A DNA stretch of 64,000 bases, from assembly GCA_031373785.1 (NCBI GenBank), contig JANMNE010000183.1:1-64000 (forward strand), written 5' to 3'. Origin of the DNA: JAENVT01 sp031373785 (GTDB lineage: Bacteria; Actinomycetota; Acidimicrobiia; Acidimicrobiales; Ilumatobacteraceae). A model generated the notes under the pieces. It had not been told where the DNA came from. It saw only the letters and a list, made by a program, of their open reading frames with translations, and did no database searches. Shown one piece after another: positions 35,867 to 44,135 of this stretch. Position numbers and translations under genes: made by a program. Position 1 is the first letter of the stretch, and every line of letters begins with the position of its first letter.

Positions 35867-38179
35867 GTGCGTGCTGCCCGTTCGGCCGCCATCGTGTGCG
35901 GTGTCATCCTCTTGTTGAGCGTCAGTGGGTCGTCCGCCGGCGTGCTCGCCGCACCCGCCGTCAGCGATGTGCTGTTGTCCGACGTCGGACCCGGCTTCAC
36001 GCTGGTCAGCGAGAAGTCCGGCACGCTCGACTCGCTGACGCGCTCGTTCGAGAGCGCGCACGAGCACCTCGACCTCCAAGCGATCCCCGTCACCGACCCA
36101 CCCGGCGTGCGCCAGGTGTTTCAGGTCTTCTCGTCCAGCAACGCCAGCTTCGCGGTCGTGCCGGAGCCAACGCTTGCTCTCGCAGCGTGGTTCGTTCCCG
36201 CGGGGTTGAAACTCGGCGACGGCTTCGCCTCGCTGATCTTCGCCGCGCACGACTTCGTCTTCATCTTCACGCTCGGGATCGACACGGCAAGTGACGTCGA
36301 CCCGGTGTCGTTCGTTCGTGGGTTGGCGGACCGGCAACTCGCTGTGGATGGAGGGCTGGCACCCGTCGACGAGCCCACCGGTGGCGAACGGACGGCCGTC
36401 GACGACGCGGTGGTCGCACTCCTGCCCACCCAACCGCCTGTCGAGTACGGCATGACATCGTCAGCGACCGTGATCGGTTCCGACGAGCTGAAGGGCACCG
36501 ACGATGTGCAGATCGAGGTGGCCGACTTCCTCAACAAGCATGCCCGCACTGCAACGCGTGTCTGGGGCAACGACACCGGAGACCTCGTCGCTGCCGTCAG
36601 TGTGACGAAGTTCCCGTACGACATCTTTGCGGCGGCGGGCCTCGACGCGGCCTCACACCGTCCGGCGTCCAACGTGGTGTCGACGGATGCGCTCGACGAT
36701 GTCCCGAACGTCGTGTCCTACACCGGCCGGGCCGAAGCGTCCGATCAAGTCGGCACAGCGTTTCGACGCGGCGACGTGTTCGTGCTCGTCCTCGTCACTC
36801 ACGGCGACGGTGTTCCCGTAGAGCGGGCGGAGGCGCTCGCGGCCGAATTGACGCGTCTCACGGCGTCGAACCTTCCCGCCGGGGGGACAGGGCCCTATGA
36901 GTTCCCGGGCACGCCGTCGAAGCTGCTCGGCCTTGCCCTGAGCGCGGCACTCGTCACGGGTGCCGCGGGCGGATCGACGGCGGTCGCCCGGCTCCGCGCC
37001 CGCCGGGTGTCGAAGCGTTGGTCCGGCAGTCCGCTGCCGGCGCCCGAACCCGTGGTGCAAGGTGCTCGGAAAGGCACGGCGATCCCGCTCGACCTCGACG
37101 CGACCCGGCTGCGACGGCGAGGAGCCGTCGTGCTCGCCGGACAGTTGGCCACGGTGAACATCTGCATCGTGGCGCTCGCCGGTGACTTCGCATGGCCAGG
37201 TGTCGCCGTCGCAGTGCTCGCGCTGGTGCTGGGGCTGCTGCTGACACATTCGTGGCAACGTCGGGAGCTGAACTTGCTCGGCGCCGCGGCGCCGCCGCGT
37301 CAGTTCGTGCTGCCTCGACCAGCGGGCGCGCTGGTCGGCCTGCTCGCTCTCGCCGTGCTCGCGCTCGGCGTGGGATACACGATCAAAGGTCTGCGATACC
37401 TCGTGTTGCCACCCAGCCTGGCCCAGCTCAAATGGTCCGACCTGTTCGGAGTCGCGCCTCGCACAGTCGGGATCATCTTCGGTATCGGCGGGTTCCCGGT
37501 GGCCGTGCTCGGCGCCTGGTTGTTCCGGATTGGGAGAGCGCTGGGTCGCTCGGGGACCAAGCGCGTGCTGCAGGTCGACCATCGCCAGGCCGCTCTGTAT
37601 CTCCGATCGTTCGACGACGACAGCGTGCCGCTCCCGACGATCGCATCCGCACGACGACCGCTGTTCGAGCTGTTCTCGCTGCGCGGGACAGATCCGTTCG
37701 AGGAATCGGTCGCGTGGGAGCTCAACAGCTACGGACCGGTCGTTGCCGTGGGCCGCCCCGGGCGATCACTGGCCTCACTCGGCGCAGCGCGTGAACACCT
37801 CTCGGACGAGACCTGGCGTGACCAGGTTGCAAATCGAATGGACGAGGCCGGAATCATCGCCATCGCGACAGGCCAGACCGACGGGCTGGCCTGGGAGCTC
37901 GGACAGGTCGTCGCCGGTGGGCATCTGCCGAAGACCTTGTTCGTGTTCCCGCCTGTGGCTCCATCCGACATCGGCCGACGATGGGAGCACACAGCGGCAT
38001 CACTTGTCGGCCACGGTCAGGCAGTCGGATCGCTGCCCGTGTCGCCGGCCCTCATCCACACCGTGAGGATCGAGGCTGACGGCACCACGAGCGTGACGTT
38101 CGCCCATCGCCGCGACGAAGCGACCTACCGCACCGCCGTCGACCATGCGTTGTCACCGGCGGTCTCGTCGCCGCCCTGA
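35867..38179 (+). CDS. Large membrane protein with extracellular N-terminal domain and LYLRSFDDD cytosolic domain
   Basis: 770 residues from GTG 35867. Signal peptide/first helix, an extracellular region of about 330 residues with two similar halves (VLLSDVGPGFTLVSEKSG..., then PPVEYGMTSSATVIG...), four or five membrane helices (about 360-560), then a C-terminal cytosolic domain: QAALYLRSFDDDSVPLPT, EESVAWELNSYGPVVAVGRPG, LSDETWRDQVANRMDEAGII and a GLAWELGQV motif. That C-terminal domain recurs behind membrane helices in many bacterial proteins; from memory it has a Rossmann/TIR-like look, but its activity is unknown to me. Stand-alone gene. Confidence 0.7.
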   Translation: MRAARSAAIVCGVILLLSVSGSSAGVLAAPAVSDVLLSDVGPGFTLVSEKSGTLDSLTRSFESAHEHLDLQAIPVTDPPGVRQVFQVFSSSNASFAVVPEPTLALAAWFVPAGLKLGDGFASLIFAAHDFVFIFTLGIDTASDVDPVSFVRGLADRQLAVDGGLAPVDEPTGGERTAVDDAVVALLPTQPPVEYGMTSSATVIGSDELKGTDDVQIEVADFLNKHARTATRVWGNDTGDLVAAVSVTKFPYDIFAAAGLDAASHRPASNVVSTDALDDVPNVVSYTGRAEASDQVGTAFRRGDVFVLVLVTHGDGVPVERAEALAAELTRLTASNLPAGGTGPYEFPGTPSKLLGLALSAALVTGAAGGSTAVARLRARRVSKRWSGSPLPAPEPVVQGARKGTAIPLDLDATRLRRRGAVVLAGQLATVNICIVALAGDFAWPGVAVAVLALVLGLLLTHSWQRRELNLLGAAAPPRQFVLPRPAGALVGLLALAVLALGVGYTIKGLRYLVLPPSLAQLKWSDLFGVAPRTVGIIFGIGGFPVAVLGAWLFRIGRALGRSGTKRVLQVDHRQAALYLRSFDDDSVPLPTIASARRPLFELFSLRGTDPFEESVAWELNSYGPVVAVGRPGRSLASLGAAREHLSDETWRDQVANRMDEAGIIAIATGQTDGLAWELGQVVAGGHLPKTLFVFPPVAPSDIGRRWEHTAASLVGHGQAVGSLPVSPALIHTVRIEADGTTSVTFAHRRDEATYRTAVDHALSPAVSSPP

Positions 38180-38367
38180 CAAACCGTAGGTCGTTCTCGC
38201 TTGTGCTGACAGCTGTCGGACGTGATCAGTCTCCGGGTGGCAGTGAGTCGACGAGACGAAGACGACGTTGGCGCTGTGGGCGACGCTGCTCATGCCGAGA
38301 CACCCTCGATGGACGGACCGGAGGTCGACCACGCTGGATCGCGCCGCGCCGGGGCCGGGGCCGGACA

Positions 38368-38393
38368 CGGTATGGGTCATATGACCCATACCG
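38368..38393. promoter_or_regulatory. 26-bp perfect palindrome containing ATGGGTCATATGACCCAT
   Basis: Every base from 38368 to 38393 is palindromic; the core (38372-38389) matches the sites at 28789 and 58012. It lies 83 bases upstream of the histidine kinase start in a 296-base intergenic region. Best candidate for a dimeric repressor or activator site. Confidence 0.65.
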
Positions 38394-38421
38394 TTGGCGG
38401 ACACGACGACGTACATTGCGG

Positions 38422-38444
38422 GTGACATCTTCGGGTGATGTCAC
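38422..38444. promoter_or_regulatory. Inverted repeat upstream of the kinase gene
   Basis: GTGACATC (38422-38429) and GATGTCAC (38437-38444) separated by 7 bases, 31 bases before the GTG start. Either a second operator or a leader stem-loop. Confidence 0.4.
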
Positions 38445-38475
38445 AGCGCTCATTCGCTGAGGAAGGCGGACAATC

Positions 38476-39174
38476 GTGGGCCGGACGGACGGGTATCGCG
38501 CTGCGGGAACGGACGAGCTCCTGGAGCTTCATCACGAACTACGGGCTTCACTCTGCGGGATCGAAGCGGTGGCGGTCGCATTGAACGAACAGCGCGATCG
38601 CTTGTCGTCGGTTGACGTCGACCAGCTGGTGGTGACCATTGCCTCGGAGGCCCGGCGGTTGCGGCTCATGCTCGCGCCGGAGGCCAAGCAGCGCACTGCC
38701 TTCGACCTGGCGGAAGCACTCCGCCCGGCGATCCTCATGACCCGCTCCTGGGGAGTCGTGGTTCGTGACGAAGTACCCGCCGGCTTGTGGGTGCACGGTT
38801 GCCGCGATGGCGTCGCCCAGGTCGTGCTGGCGCTGCTGGACAACGCTCGCCTCCACGCTGCCCCCTCGCCGATCGATGTCCGAACGACGGTGGGCGAGGG
38901 AAGGACCACGCTGTACGTCGAGGACCGTGGCTCGGGGATCACGCGCATCGGTGGCCACCTGATGTTCAAGCGTGGCCGCCGTGGCGCGCAGAGCTCCGGA
39001 TCCGGGCTCGGTCTGTGCGTCGCCCGACGACTGATGGTCGGCCAGGCAGGATCGCTGAAGGTCGATGCACGACCCGGCGGTGGCGCATCTTTCGCGTTGA
39101 GTCTCCCCAACTCACCATCGCACTCGTCAGAAGGGCTGTCTCGGGCTGCCCGAGAGCCGGCGGTCGTTCGATGA
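38476..39174 (+). CDS. Soluble histidine-kinase-like protein
   Basis: 232 residues from GTG 38476 (GGAAGGCGG upstream). No membrane helix or sensor domain. The phosphoacceptor helix is LLELHHELRASLCGIEAVAV, the N-box LALLDNARLHA and the G-boxes YVEDRGSGI and SGSGLGLCVARRLM. The ATP lid looks short and rearranged, so kinase activity is plausible but not certain. Overlaps the response regulator by 4 bases (ATGA). Position beside the Tad locus suggests control of pilus genes. Confidence 0.75.
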   Translation: MGRTDGYRAAGTDELLELHHELRASLCGIEAVAVALNEQRDRLSSVDVDQLVVTIASEARRLRLMLAPEAKQRTAFDLAEALRPAILMTRSWGVVVRDEVPAGLWVHGCRDGVAQVVLALLDNARLHAAPSPIDVRTTVGEGRTTLYVEDRGSGITRIGGHLMFKRGRRGAQSSGSGLGLCVARRLMVGQAGSLKVDARPGGGASFALSLPNSPSHSSEGLSRAAREPAVVR

Positions 39175-39899
39175 GCAGGCGCGTGCTTGTCGTCGAGGAT
39201 CAGGCGTTGATGGCGATGGGGTTGCAACTGGCGTTGTCTGGGCGTTGTTGGGACGTGGAGACGATCAGCGGACCGACGGCGGCCCACGTGATCGCACATG
39301 CCGAACGCTTCCAGCCGCAGTGCGTGCTCCTGGACATCCACCTCGGCGACGGAATCGGCAGCGGGATCGAGCTCATCGGACCACTGTTGTCGACAGGAGC
39401 GCAGGTCGTGATGCTGACAGCCGAGTCACGCCGCATGGTTCTGGCAGAGTGCATCGAAGCCGGCGCAATCGGCTGGATCGGCAAGGGAGCGATGCTCGAC
39501 GAGCTCGACTCGACCCTGAGCCACGTCCTCAACGGGGGGACGATCATCGGGCGGGGCGATCGCGCCGCGCTGCTCAACGAGCTTCGGCTCGAGCGGTCCG
39601 GAGCGATACGCGCTTACGCCACCTTCGAAAGGCTGACGCAACGCGAAGCCCTGGTGCTCGGCGCCCTGATCGACGGTCTCAACGCGGACGAGATCGCCGA
39701 GACCCATTTCGTGGCGTTGACCACCGTGCGCTCACAGATCCGCGCGGTGCTGCAGAAGCTCGGTGTACGGTCGCAGCTGGCAGCAGTTGCGGTCGCCAGT
39801 GCTCACCGAGATCTGCTGCCTCAACAGGTGCGAGCTGGGCGCGATCGGCGCCGGCCCCACTTCGCAGGTCGTCGACGCGGACCTGACTATCGGTGGTGA
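39171..39899 (+). CDS. NarL/FixJ-type response regulator
   Basis: 242 residues from ATG 39171, coupled to the kinase. Receiver domain: VLVVEDQALM acidic pair, VLLDIHLGDG with the phosphorylatable Asp, VVMLTAESR with the Thr, and IGKGAM with the Lys. C-terminal LuxR-like helix-turn-helix LTQREALVLGALIDGLNADEIAETHFVALTTVRSQIRAVLQKLGV is intact. A basic tail follows. Forms a two-component pair with the upstream kinase. Confidence 0.85.
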   Translation: MSRRVLVVEDQALMAMGLQLALSGRCWDVETISGPTAAHVIAHAERFQPQCVLLDIHLGDGIGSGIELIGPLLSTGAQVVMLTAESRRMVLAECIEAGAIGWIGKGAMLDELDSTLSHVLNGGTIIGRGDRAALLNELRLERSGAIRAYATFERLTQREALVLGALIDGLNADEIAETHFVALTTVRSQIRAVLQKLGVRSQLAAVAVASAHRDLLPQQVRAGRDRRRPHFAGRRRGPDYRW

Positions 39900-39944
39900 C
39901 GCGTTCGACGTGCGGCCGACGAGGTCTGCTGCTCGTCTGAGCGT

Positions 39945-40502
39945 CTAGGCGTGGAAGAGCACGACCGCCAAGGCGCCGGCGATCAGCGGCGGGCCGAACG
40001 AGTACTGAATCTGCAGCCGCCGCTTGTGGATGCACGTACCGATCACGACAACGAGTGCGAGGGCGTTTCCCGCCATGGCTCCGTACAGCACGTACGGCAA
40101 GCCGTACCAGCCGAGCAACAGCCCGAGCACAGCAGCCAGCCGCACGTCGCCGAAGCCGAGCACCATCATGCCGGCGAACTGCCGGCCGACGAACCAGATG
40201 AGGAAGAAGACGTTCGACATCAACGCCGCGCCCGCCACGGCCGTGCCGAGTGGAATCCAGTTCCTCTCGAGTATCGACGCGAGGAGCAGACCGGTGCCGA
40301 CGCCCGCGAGCGTGAGATAGACGAGCTTGGTCGGAAGGCGATGGACCTTCCAGTCGATGACCGACAGGAGGACGCCGCCGAAGATGAAGGCGAGCACGGC
40401 GGGGAGCTCCGGGGCGAACCCGAGTCGCCAAAAGGCGAGCCCGAAGAGCACAGCGGTGGTGGCGTTGAGTGCGTGCTTCTGCGCGAGTGCTGTCACAGAC
40501 AT
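39945..40502 (-). CDS. tadV: Prepilin peptidase of the Tad pilus (TadV/CpaA-like)
   Basis: 185 residues from ATG 40500-40502 (alternative ATG 40539-40541 would lie inside the pilin upstream element). A24 family aspartyl protease with six helices; the two catalytic Asp are in LSVIDWKVHRLP and in LGFGDVRLAAVLGL (GxGD). No N-methylase domain, as usual for Tad systems. Processes Flp pilins and TadE-type pseudopilins at the membrane. Divergent from the first pilin gene. Confidence 0.85.
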   Translation of the reverse strand: MSVTALAQKHALNATTAVLFGLAFWRLGFAPELPAVLAFIFGGVLLSVIDWKVHRLPTKLVYLTLAGVGTGLLLASILERNWIPLGTAVAGAALMSNVFFLIWFVGRQFAGMMVLGFGDVRLAAVLGLLLGWYGLPYVLYGAMAGNALALVVVIGTCIHKRRLQIQYSFGPPLIAGALAVVLFHA

Positions 40503-40536
40503 GCAACCGAATGTACGGAACGTGGGTGTTCGAGAA

Positions 40537-40636
40537 TTCATCAATCTTGGGGATTTGCGGCCTGTCGGTGGTCCGTAGCGTGCCTGCTACCCAACCCGAT
40601 CGGCGGGAAATCAGTATCGATCAAGGAGCAAAGGAA
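40537..40636 (+). repeat. Pilin upstream element 1
   Basis: TTCATCAATCTTGGGGATTT, then CCGTA, TACCCA and CCGATCGGCGGG and the leader TATCGATCAAGGAGCAAAG lead into flp1. The same block precedes flp2 at 41668-41768 with scattered changes, so promoter and leader were duplicated together with the pilin gene. GGAG serves as ribosome binding site. Confidence 0.7.
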
Positions 40637-40813
40637 ATGCACAACCTCGTGGAAAAGTTTACCCCCGAGGCCGTTGAGGCCACCGACGACGATGGCGTGG
40701 TCGCCATCGAGTATGTGCTCGTCGCCGGGCTCGTCGCCGCCGGTGTCGCGATCACCTTCGCGACCGGGCTGTGGACGATCATGCTCGCCAAGCTCAATGG
40801 GCTGTTCCCCTAA
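40637..40813 (+). CDS. flp: Flp-type pilin 1
   Basis: 58 residues. The N-terminal MHNLVEKFTPEAVEATDDDG leader is followed by VVAIEYVLVAGLVAAGVAIT: the processing site lies just before the hydrophobic helix, with the Glu-Tyr pair (IEY) of Flp pilins. Major subunit of the Tad pilus; nearly identical to flp2 at 41769 (differences: N3H, A-to-S, and the C-terminal tail LFP versus LFAS). Confidence 0.88.
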   Translation: MHNLVEKFTPEAVEATDDDGVVAIEYVLVAGLVAAGVAITFATGLWTIMLAKLNGLFP

Positions 40814-40931
40814 ACAGGGAGATCCTGCGCAGTCCCTGAGCAAGCTCGATAAATCACGTCGTCGTCTCGCTCGAATGCGCTCTCGTTCTCGTCGCTCACT
40901 TCCCTCTCACAGTCTGCAGTAGGAGTACCAA

Positions 40932-41585
40932 ATGATCGCGTTGACTGAGGTGTCGGGCGCGCCAAGCCGCCCGACCACATCCACTCGCGTGGCCTCGATC
41001 GCCACCACGTCGGTGGTGGGCGCTCTGACGTTCCTCTTCGCCATCGCCCACATCACGAAGTGGCACCGCACCGGAGAGCCCACGGGGTTGGCGTTTGCGA
41101 TCCAGGAACTGGTCCTCGTGGGATTCTTCGTGACCCGCCGGCGACCGTTGGACGTCAGCCGCCGACCCGCAGACTGGGTGGCGGCTGTGCTCGGCGCGTA
41201 CGGCGCGTTGCTGCTCCGCCCGCATGGTCACGAGGTGCTGGGGCTGGGGACCCTCTGGTTAAGCGTTCAGCTGGTTGCCGCGATCGGCGCAATCGCCTGC
41301 ATTCTACGACTGGGGCGCAGCTTTGGAATCGTTCCTGCCAATCGGGGGGTATGCGCCGATGGGCCGTACCGTTTGGTGCGCCATCCGATGTACGCCTGCT
41401 ACCTGCTCGGGCAGGTCGGCTACGTCCTCGGAGCCTTGTCGCTCGCCAACGTGGGCGTCATTGTCGTGGCCGTGGGTGGTCAACTGTTACGCATCGCCGC
41501 CGAGGAGCGGGTGCTGCGGGGCGACGAAATCTACCGTGACTACTGCAAGCAAGTGTCGTATCGGCTCATCCCGGGCGTCTACTGA
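40932..41585 (+). CDS. Isoprenylcysteine carboxyl methyltransferase-like membrane protein
   Basis: 217 residues from ATG 40932 with AGGAG nine bases upstream. Five or so helices; the C-terminal ICMT/PEMT signature is complete: GPYRLVRHPMYACYLLGQ and AAEERVLRGDEIYRDYCKQV. SAM-dependent methylation of a lipid-like or thiol substrate is expected for the fold; no prenylated proteins are evident. It is inserted between two pilin copies, so it may modify pilus components or be a passenger of the duplication. Confidence 0.8.
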   Translation: MIALTEVSGAPSRPTTSTRVASIATTSVVGALTFLFAIAHITKWHRTGEPTGLAFAIQELVLVGFFVTRRRPLDVSRRPADWVAAVLGAYGALLLRPHGHEVLGLGTLWLSVQLVAAIGAIACILRLGRSFGIVPANRGVCADGPYRLVRHPMYACYLLGQVGYVLGALSLANVGVIVVAVGGQLLRIAAEERVLRGDEIYRDYCKQVSYRLIPGVY

Positions 41586-41667
41586 GCAGAGCCGCCCCGC
41601 ACGTCGCTGAGAGATCACGCCGGCTGGGTCGGTAGGCGGTGAACGTTCCAGCGTGTGCGGCCGTGAT

Positions 41668-41768
41668 TTCATCAATCTTGGGGATTTGCGATCTGTTGAT
41701 CATCCGTACCGTCTCGTTCTACCCACCCCGATCGGCGGGGCTCGGTATCAATCAAGGAGCAAAGTGAA
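41668..41768 (+). repeat. Pilin upstream element 2
   Basis: Second copy of the pilin upstream block: TTCATCAATCTTGGGGATTT, CCGTA, TACCCA, CCGATCGGCGGG, ATCAATCAAGGAGCAAAG. See element at 40537. Confidence 0.7.
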
Positions 41769-41948
41769 ATGCACCACCTCGTGGAGAAGTTCACCCCAGA
41801 GGCCGTTGAGGCCACCGACGACGATGGCGTGGTCGCCATCGAGTACGTGCTCGTTGCCGGGCTCGTCGCCTCCGGCGTCGCAGTCCTCTTCGCGACCGGG
41901 CTGTGGACGACCATGCTCGGCAAGCTCAACGGCCTGTTCGCCAGCTGA
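41769..41948 (+). CDS. flp: Flp-type pilin 2
   Basis: 59 residues starting MHHLVEKFTPEAVEATDDDG then VVAIEYVLVAGLVASGVAVL. Same processing site and helix as flp1. Followed by a stem-loop (41963-41990) before tadE, which would keep pilin mRNA more abundant than the assembly genes. Confidence 0.88.
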   Translation: MHHLVEKFTPEAVEATDDDGVVAIEYVLVAGLVASGVAVLFATGLWTTMLGKLNGLFAS

Positions 41949-41962
41949 GGACATCTCGTCAA

Positions 41963-41990
41963 GGGCGGGGCAGTGCAAGCTGCTCCGCCC
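41963..41990 (+). terminator. Attenuator-like stem-loop between pilin 2 and tadE
   Basis: GGGCGGGGCAG (41963-41973) pairs with CTGCTCCGCCC (41980-41990), one G-U pair, 6-base loop. Placed right after the abundant pilin and before low-level assembly genes. Confidence 0.55.
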
Positions 41991-42003
41991 CGACAAGGAC
42001 GTC

Positions 42004-42366
42004 ATGCAATTCACGCGCTGCACTCCCAGCAAGCGCGATGACCGCGGAGTCGTCGCGCTCGAGTTCGTTCTCGTGGCTCCGTTCCTCTTCGCGTTCATTT
42101 TGATCATCGCCCAGTTCGGCATCTACTTCAGCACGACGGTCGACGTGAACGATGCGGCACGAGATGCCGCACGGACGCTTGCGTTGCGGGGAACACCAAC
42201 CTATCCGGCTGGCGTGACTGCTTCGAACGTCGTGACATGCGCTGCCGGTGACACCACGAGCAACGCGAGAGTGACCCTCACCACCAGCTACACCTTCGAC
42301 ATACCGTTCATCTCACTCGGTACCAAGTCGATCACAGCAATAGGAACCATGCGATGCGGCGGTTGA
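42004..42366 (+). CDS. tadE: TadE-like pseudopilin
   Basis: 120 residues from ATG 42004. RDDRGVVALEFVLVAPFLFA is the TadE/prepilin-like leader and helix, with the conserved Glu; a FGIYFSTTVDVNDAARDAAR segment follows, typical of TadE. Likely processed by TadV and needed for pilus assembly. Overlaps the next gene by 13 bases. Confidence 0.82.
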   Translation: MQFTRCTPSKRDDRGVVALEFVLVAPFLFAFILIIAQFGIYFSTTVDVNDAARDAARTLALRGTPTYPAGVTASNVVTCAAGDTTSNARVTLTTSYTFDIPFISLGTKSITAIGTMRCGG

Positions 42367-43292
42367 GTCAACAAGATGATCGAGGCATCGCCACGGTCTT
42401 CGTGGTGGCGATGATGCCCGTGCTCATGCTCTTCGTATCGTTGGTGCTCGATGGCGGCCGGGGCATGGTGGCTCGAGGCGAGACACAGAACGCCGCGGAC
42501 GCGAGTGCCCTTGCTAAAGCAACCGACTGTGCGAAGGGCATCACGACGACGGACATCGCGCCCTATCAAACCAGTGGTGTTGTGCTCGCCAACGCGCCGA
42601 CGTGCGGGAGCGGGTCTACGACGGTCTCCATGACACGAACCATCACGGCCACGTTCCCACTGGGCGTCGGTCCTTGGGACGTGACGAAATCTGCGACGGC
42701 GAGGTGGAGCATTCTCAACACGTCGACAGGTGTCTTTCCGATAACCATCGCAACGTGTGCGCTTACCGGCGTGTCCTTCGGACAGAAGGTCACGTTCCAC
42801 GCCCACAATTTCGGTGGGTGCACTAACCCCTCCGGTCAGTTCGGTTGGACCGACATCAACTGCTCCAGTCCCTCGACGGTAACGGTCGGCACGGGATCTG
42901 GCATCGGTGGTCAAACCGGTAACACGCCCACGGCCTGCAGCAACACCCAACTGGATGCGTTCATCGGCAAGGACGTTCTGGTGCCGGTGTGGGATCCGAG
43001 CGTCACCTCATGCGGCAAGACCTATTGCCTGACCACGTTCGTTCAGTTTCATTTGACTGGATGGTCGGCAAACGGTCAAAACTTCGGCACTTCTCCTCCG
43101 AGCACGCTCCAGAAGCAGTGCGACGGCCGCGCTGACGGGGACCCGAACTTCCAGGCGAGTCCACCCGAGAACACGGCCTGCATCAGGGGCTACTTCGTGA
43201 AGTTCACCACTGAGACCGGACTGTTCGGTCCTGGTGCCTGCAACACGGCGACCTTGCTCTTCGTCTGTCGCGTCTACCTCTCGCTCAGCTAA
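42354..43292 (+). CDS. TadG-like pilus assembly protein
   Basis: 312 residues from ATG 42354. N-terminal QQDDRGIATVFVVAMMPVLM helix with the conserved VLDGGRGMVARGETQNAADA segment, as in TadG/Flp-associated minor components. The remaining about 230 residues are extracellular, Cys-rich (pairs at CAKG, TCGS, CALTG, GCTNPSG, NCSS, SCGKTYC, QCDG, NTACIRG) and without a vWA MIDAS. Tail ends LFVCRVYLSLS. Confidence 0.75.
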   Translation: MRRLSQQDDRGIATVFVVAMMPVLMLFVSLVLDGGRGMVARGETQNAADASALAKATDCAKGITTTDIAPYQTSGVVLANAPTCGSGSTTVSMTRTITATFPLGVGPWDVTKSATARWSILNTSTGVFPITIATCALTGVSFGQKVTFHAHNFGGCTNPSGQFGWTDINCSSPSTVTVGTGSGIGGQTGNTPTACSNTQLDAFIGKDVLVPVWDPSVTSCGKTYCLTTFVQFHLTGWSANGQNFGTSPPSTLQKQCDGRADGDPNFQASPPENTACIRGYFVKFTTETGLFGPGACNTATLLFVCRVYLSLS

Positions 43293-43322
43293 CCCCCACT
43301 ACACGCAAGGAACAACCCCCAC

Positions 43323-44135
43323 ATGAAGAACAAACGGCGGATCACAGGGATCATTGCAGCACTGGTCCTGGCCATCATCGGCACGGTGGCCCTCGCGGGC
43401 TACGTGCAATCGGCGAAAGACAAGGCGGTAGCTAGCGAAGCCCTTGTCGACGTCTACGTCGTCGACAAGCTCGTGCCGAAGGGCGCCGAGGCGGAGACGA
43501 TCAAGTCATCGGTCTCGGTCGAGCACGTACCGAGCCGGCTGAAGCAGTCGGGTGCGATCACCGACCTCGACGCGGTGGGCTCCAATGTGGCCGCCACCGA
43601 CCTCCAGCCCGGTGACCAGCTGCTGGCGGCGCGATTGGTCGCGAAGGACCAAGTGTCCGCGGAGGTCACGGACAAGGTTCAGATCTCGACCGTGCTGGCG
43701 GCGGAGCGAGCGGTCGGCGGGTCGCTACAGAAGGGTGATCTGGTCGGTGTCTACCTCTCGTTCGATCCCTTCGACCTCGACAACGCAGAGCAGACCGACC
43801 CGGCTGCGGCGATCGCCGGGGATGCCGCGCCGACGACGACCGCTGCGCCGAAGAAGTCGCCGAACACGACTCGGCTGGAGTTCCAGCACGTGTTGGTGAC
43901 CAACGTGCAAACGACCGATGCTCCGGTGAACGCCGACGTCAAAGATGCGAAGGGCGTCGCGCAGGTGACCGGGTTGCAGTACGTGGTCACGTTGGCCCTC
44001 TCGCCCGAACAGTCGGAGCGCTTCGTGTTCGCCACCGAGTTCGGCCACGTGTGGCTGTCGAATGAGCCGGCGTCGGTGTCCGACGACGGCACACGACTGG
44101 TCACCCTCGGCAACGTGTACGCGGTGGTGAAGTGA
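43323..44135 (+). CDS. cpaB: CpaB/RcpC-like pilus assembly protein (SAF domain)
   Basis: 270 residues from ATG 43323 (AAGGAAC upstream). One N-terminal helix (IIAALVLAIIGTVALAGYV), then a SAF domain: VDVYVVDKLVPKGAEAETI ... TDLQPGDQLLAARLV, and a second half with LQKGDLVGVYLSFDPFD. CpaB proteins sit at the cell surface and organise Tad pilus assembly. The stop overlaps the tadZ start. Confidence 0.85.
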   Translation: MKNKRRITGIIAALVLAIIGTVALAGYVQSAKDKAVASEALVDVYVVDKLVPKGAEAETIKSSVSVEHVPSRLKQSGAITDLDAVGSNVAATDLQPGDQLLAARLVAKDQVSAEVTDKVQISTVLAAERAVGGSLQKGDLVGVYLSFDPFDLDNAEQTDPAAAIAGDAAPTTTAAPKKSPNTTRLEFQHVLVTNVQTTDAPVNADVKDAKGVAQVTGLQYVVTLALSPEQSERFVFATEFGHVWLSNEPASVSDDGTRLVTLGNVYAVVK

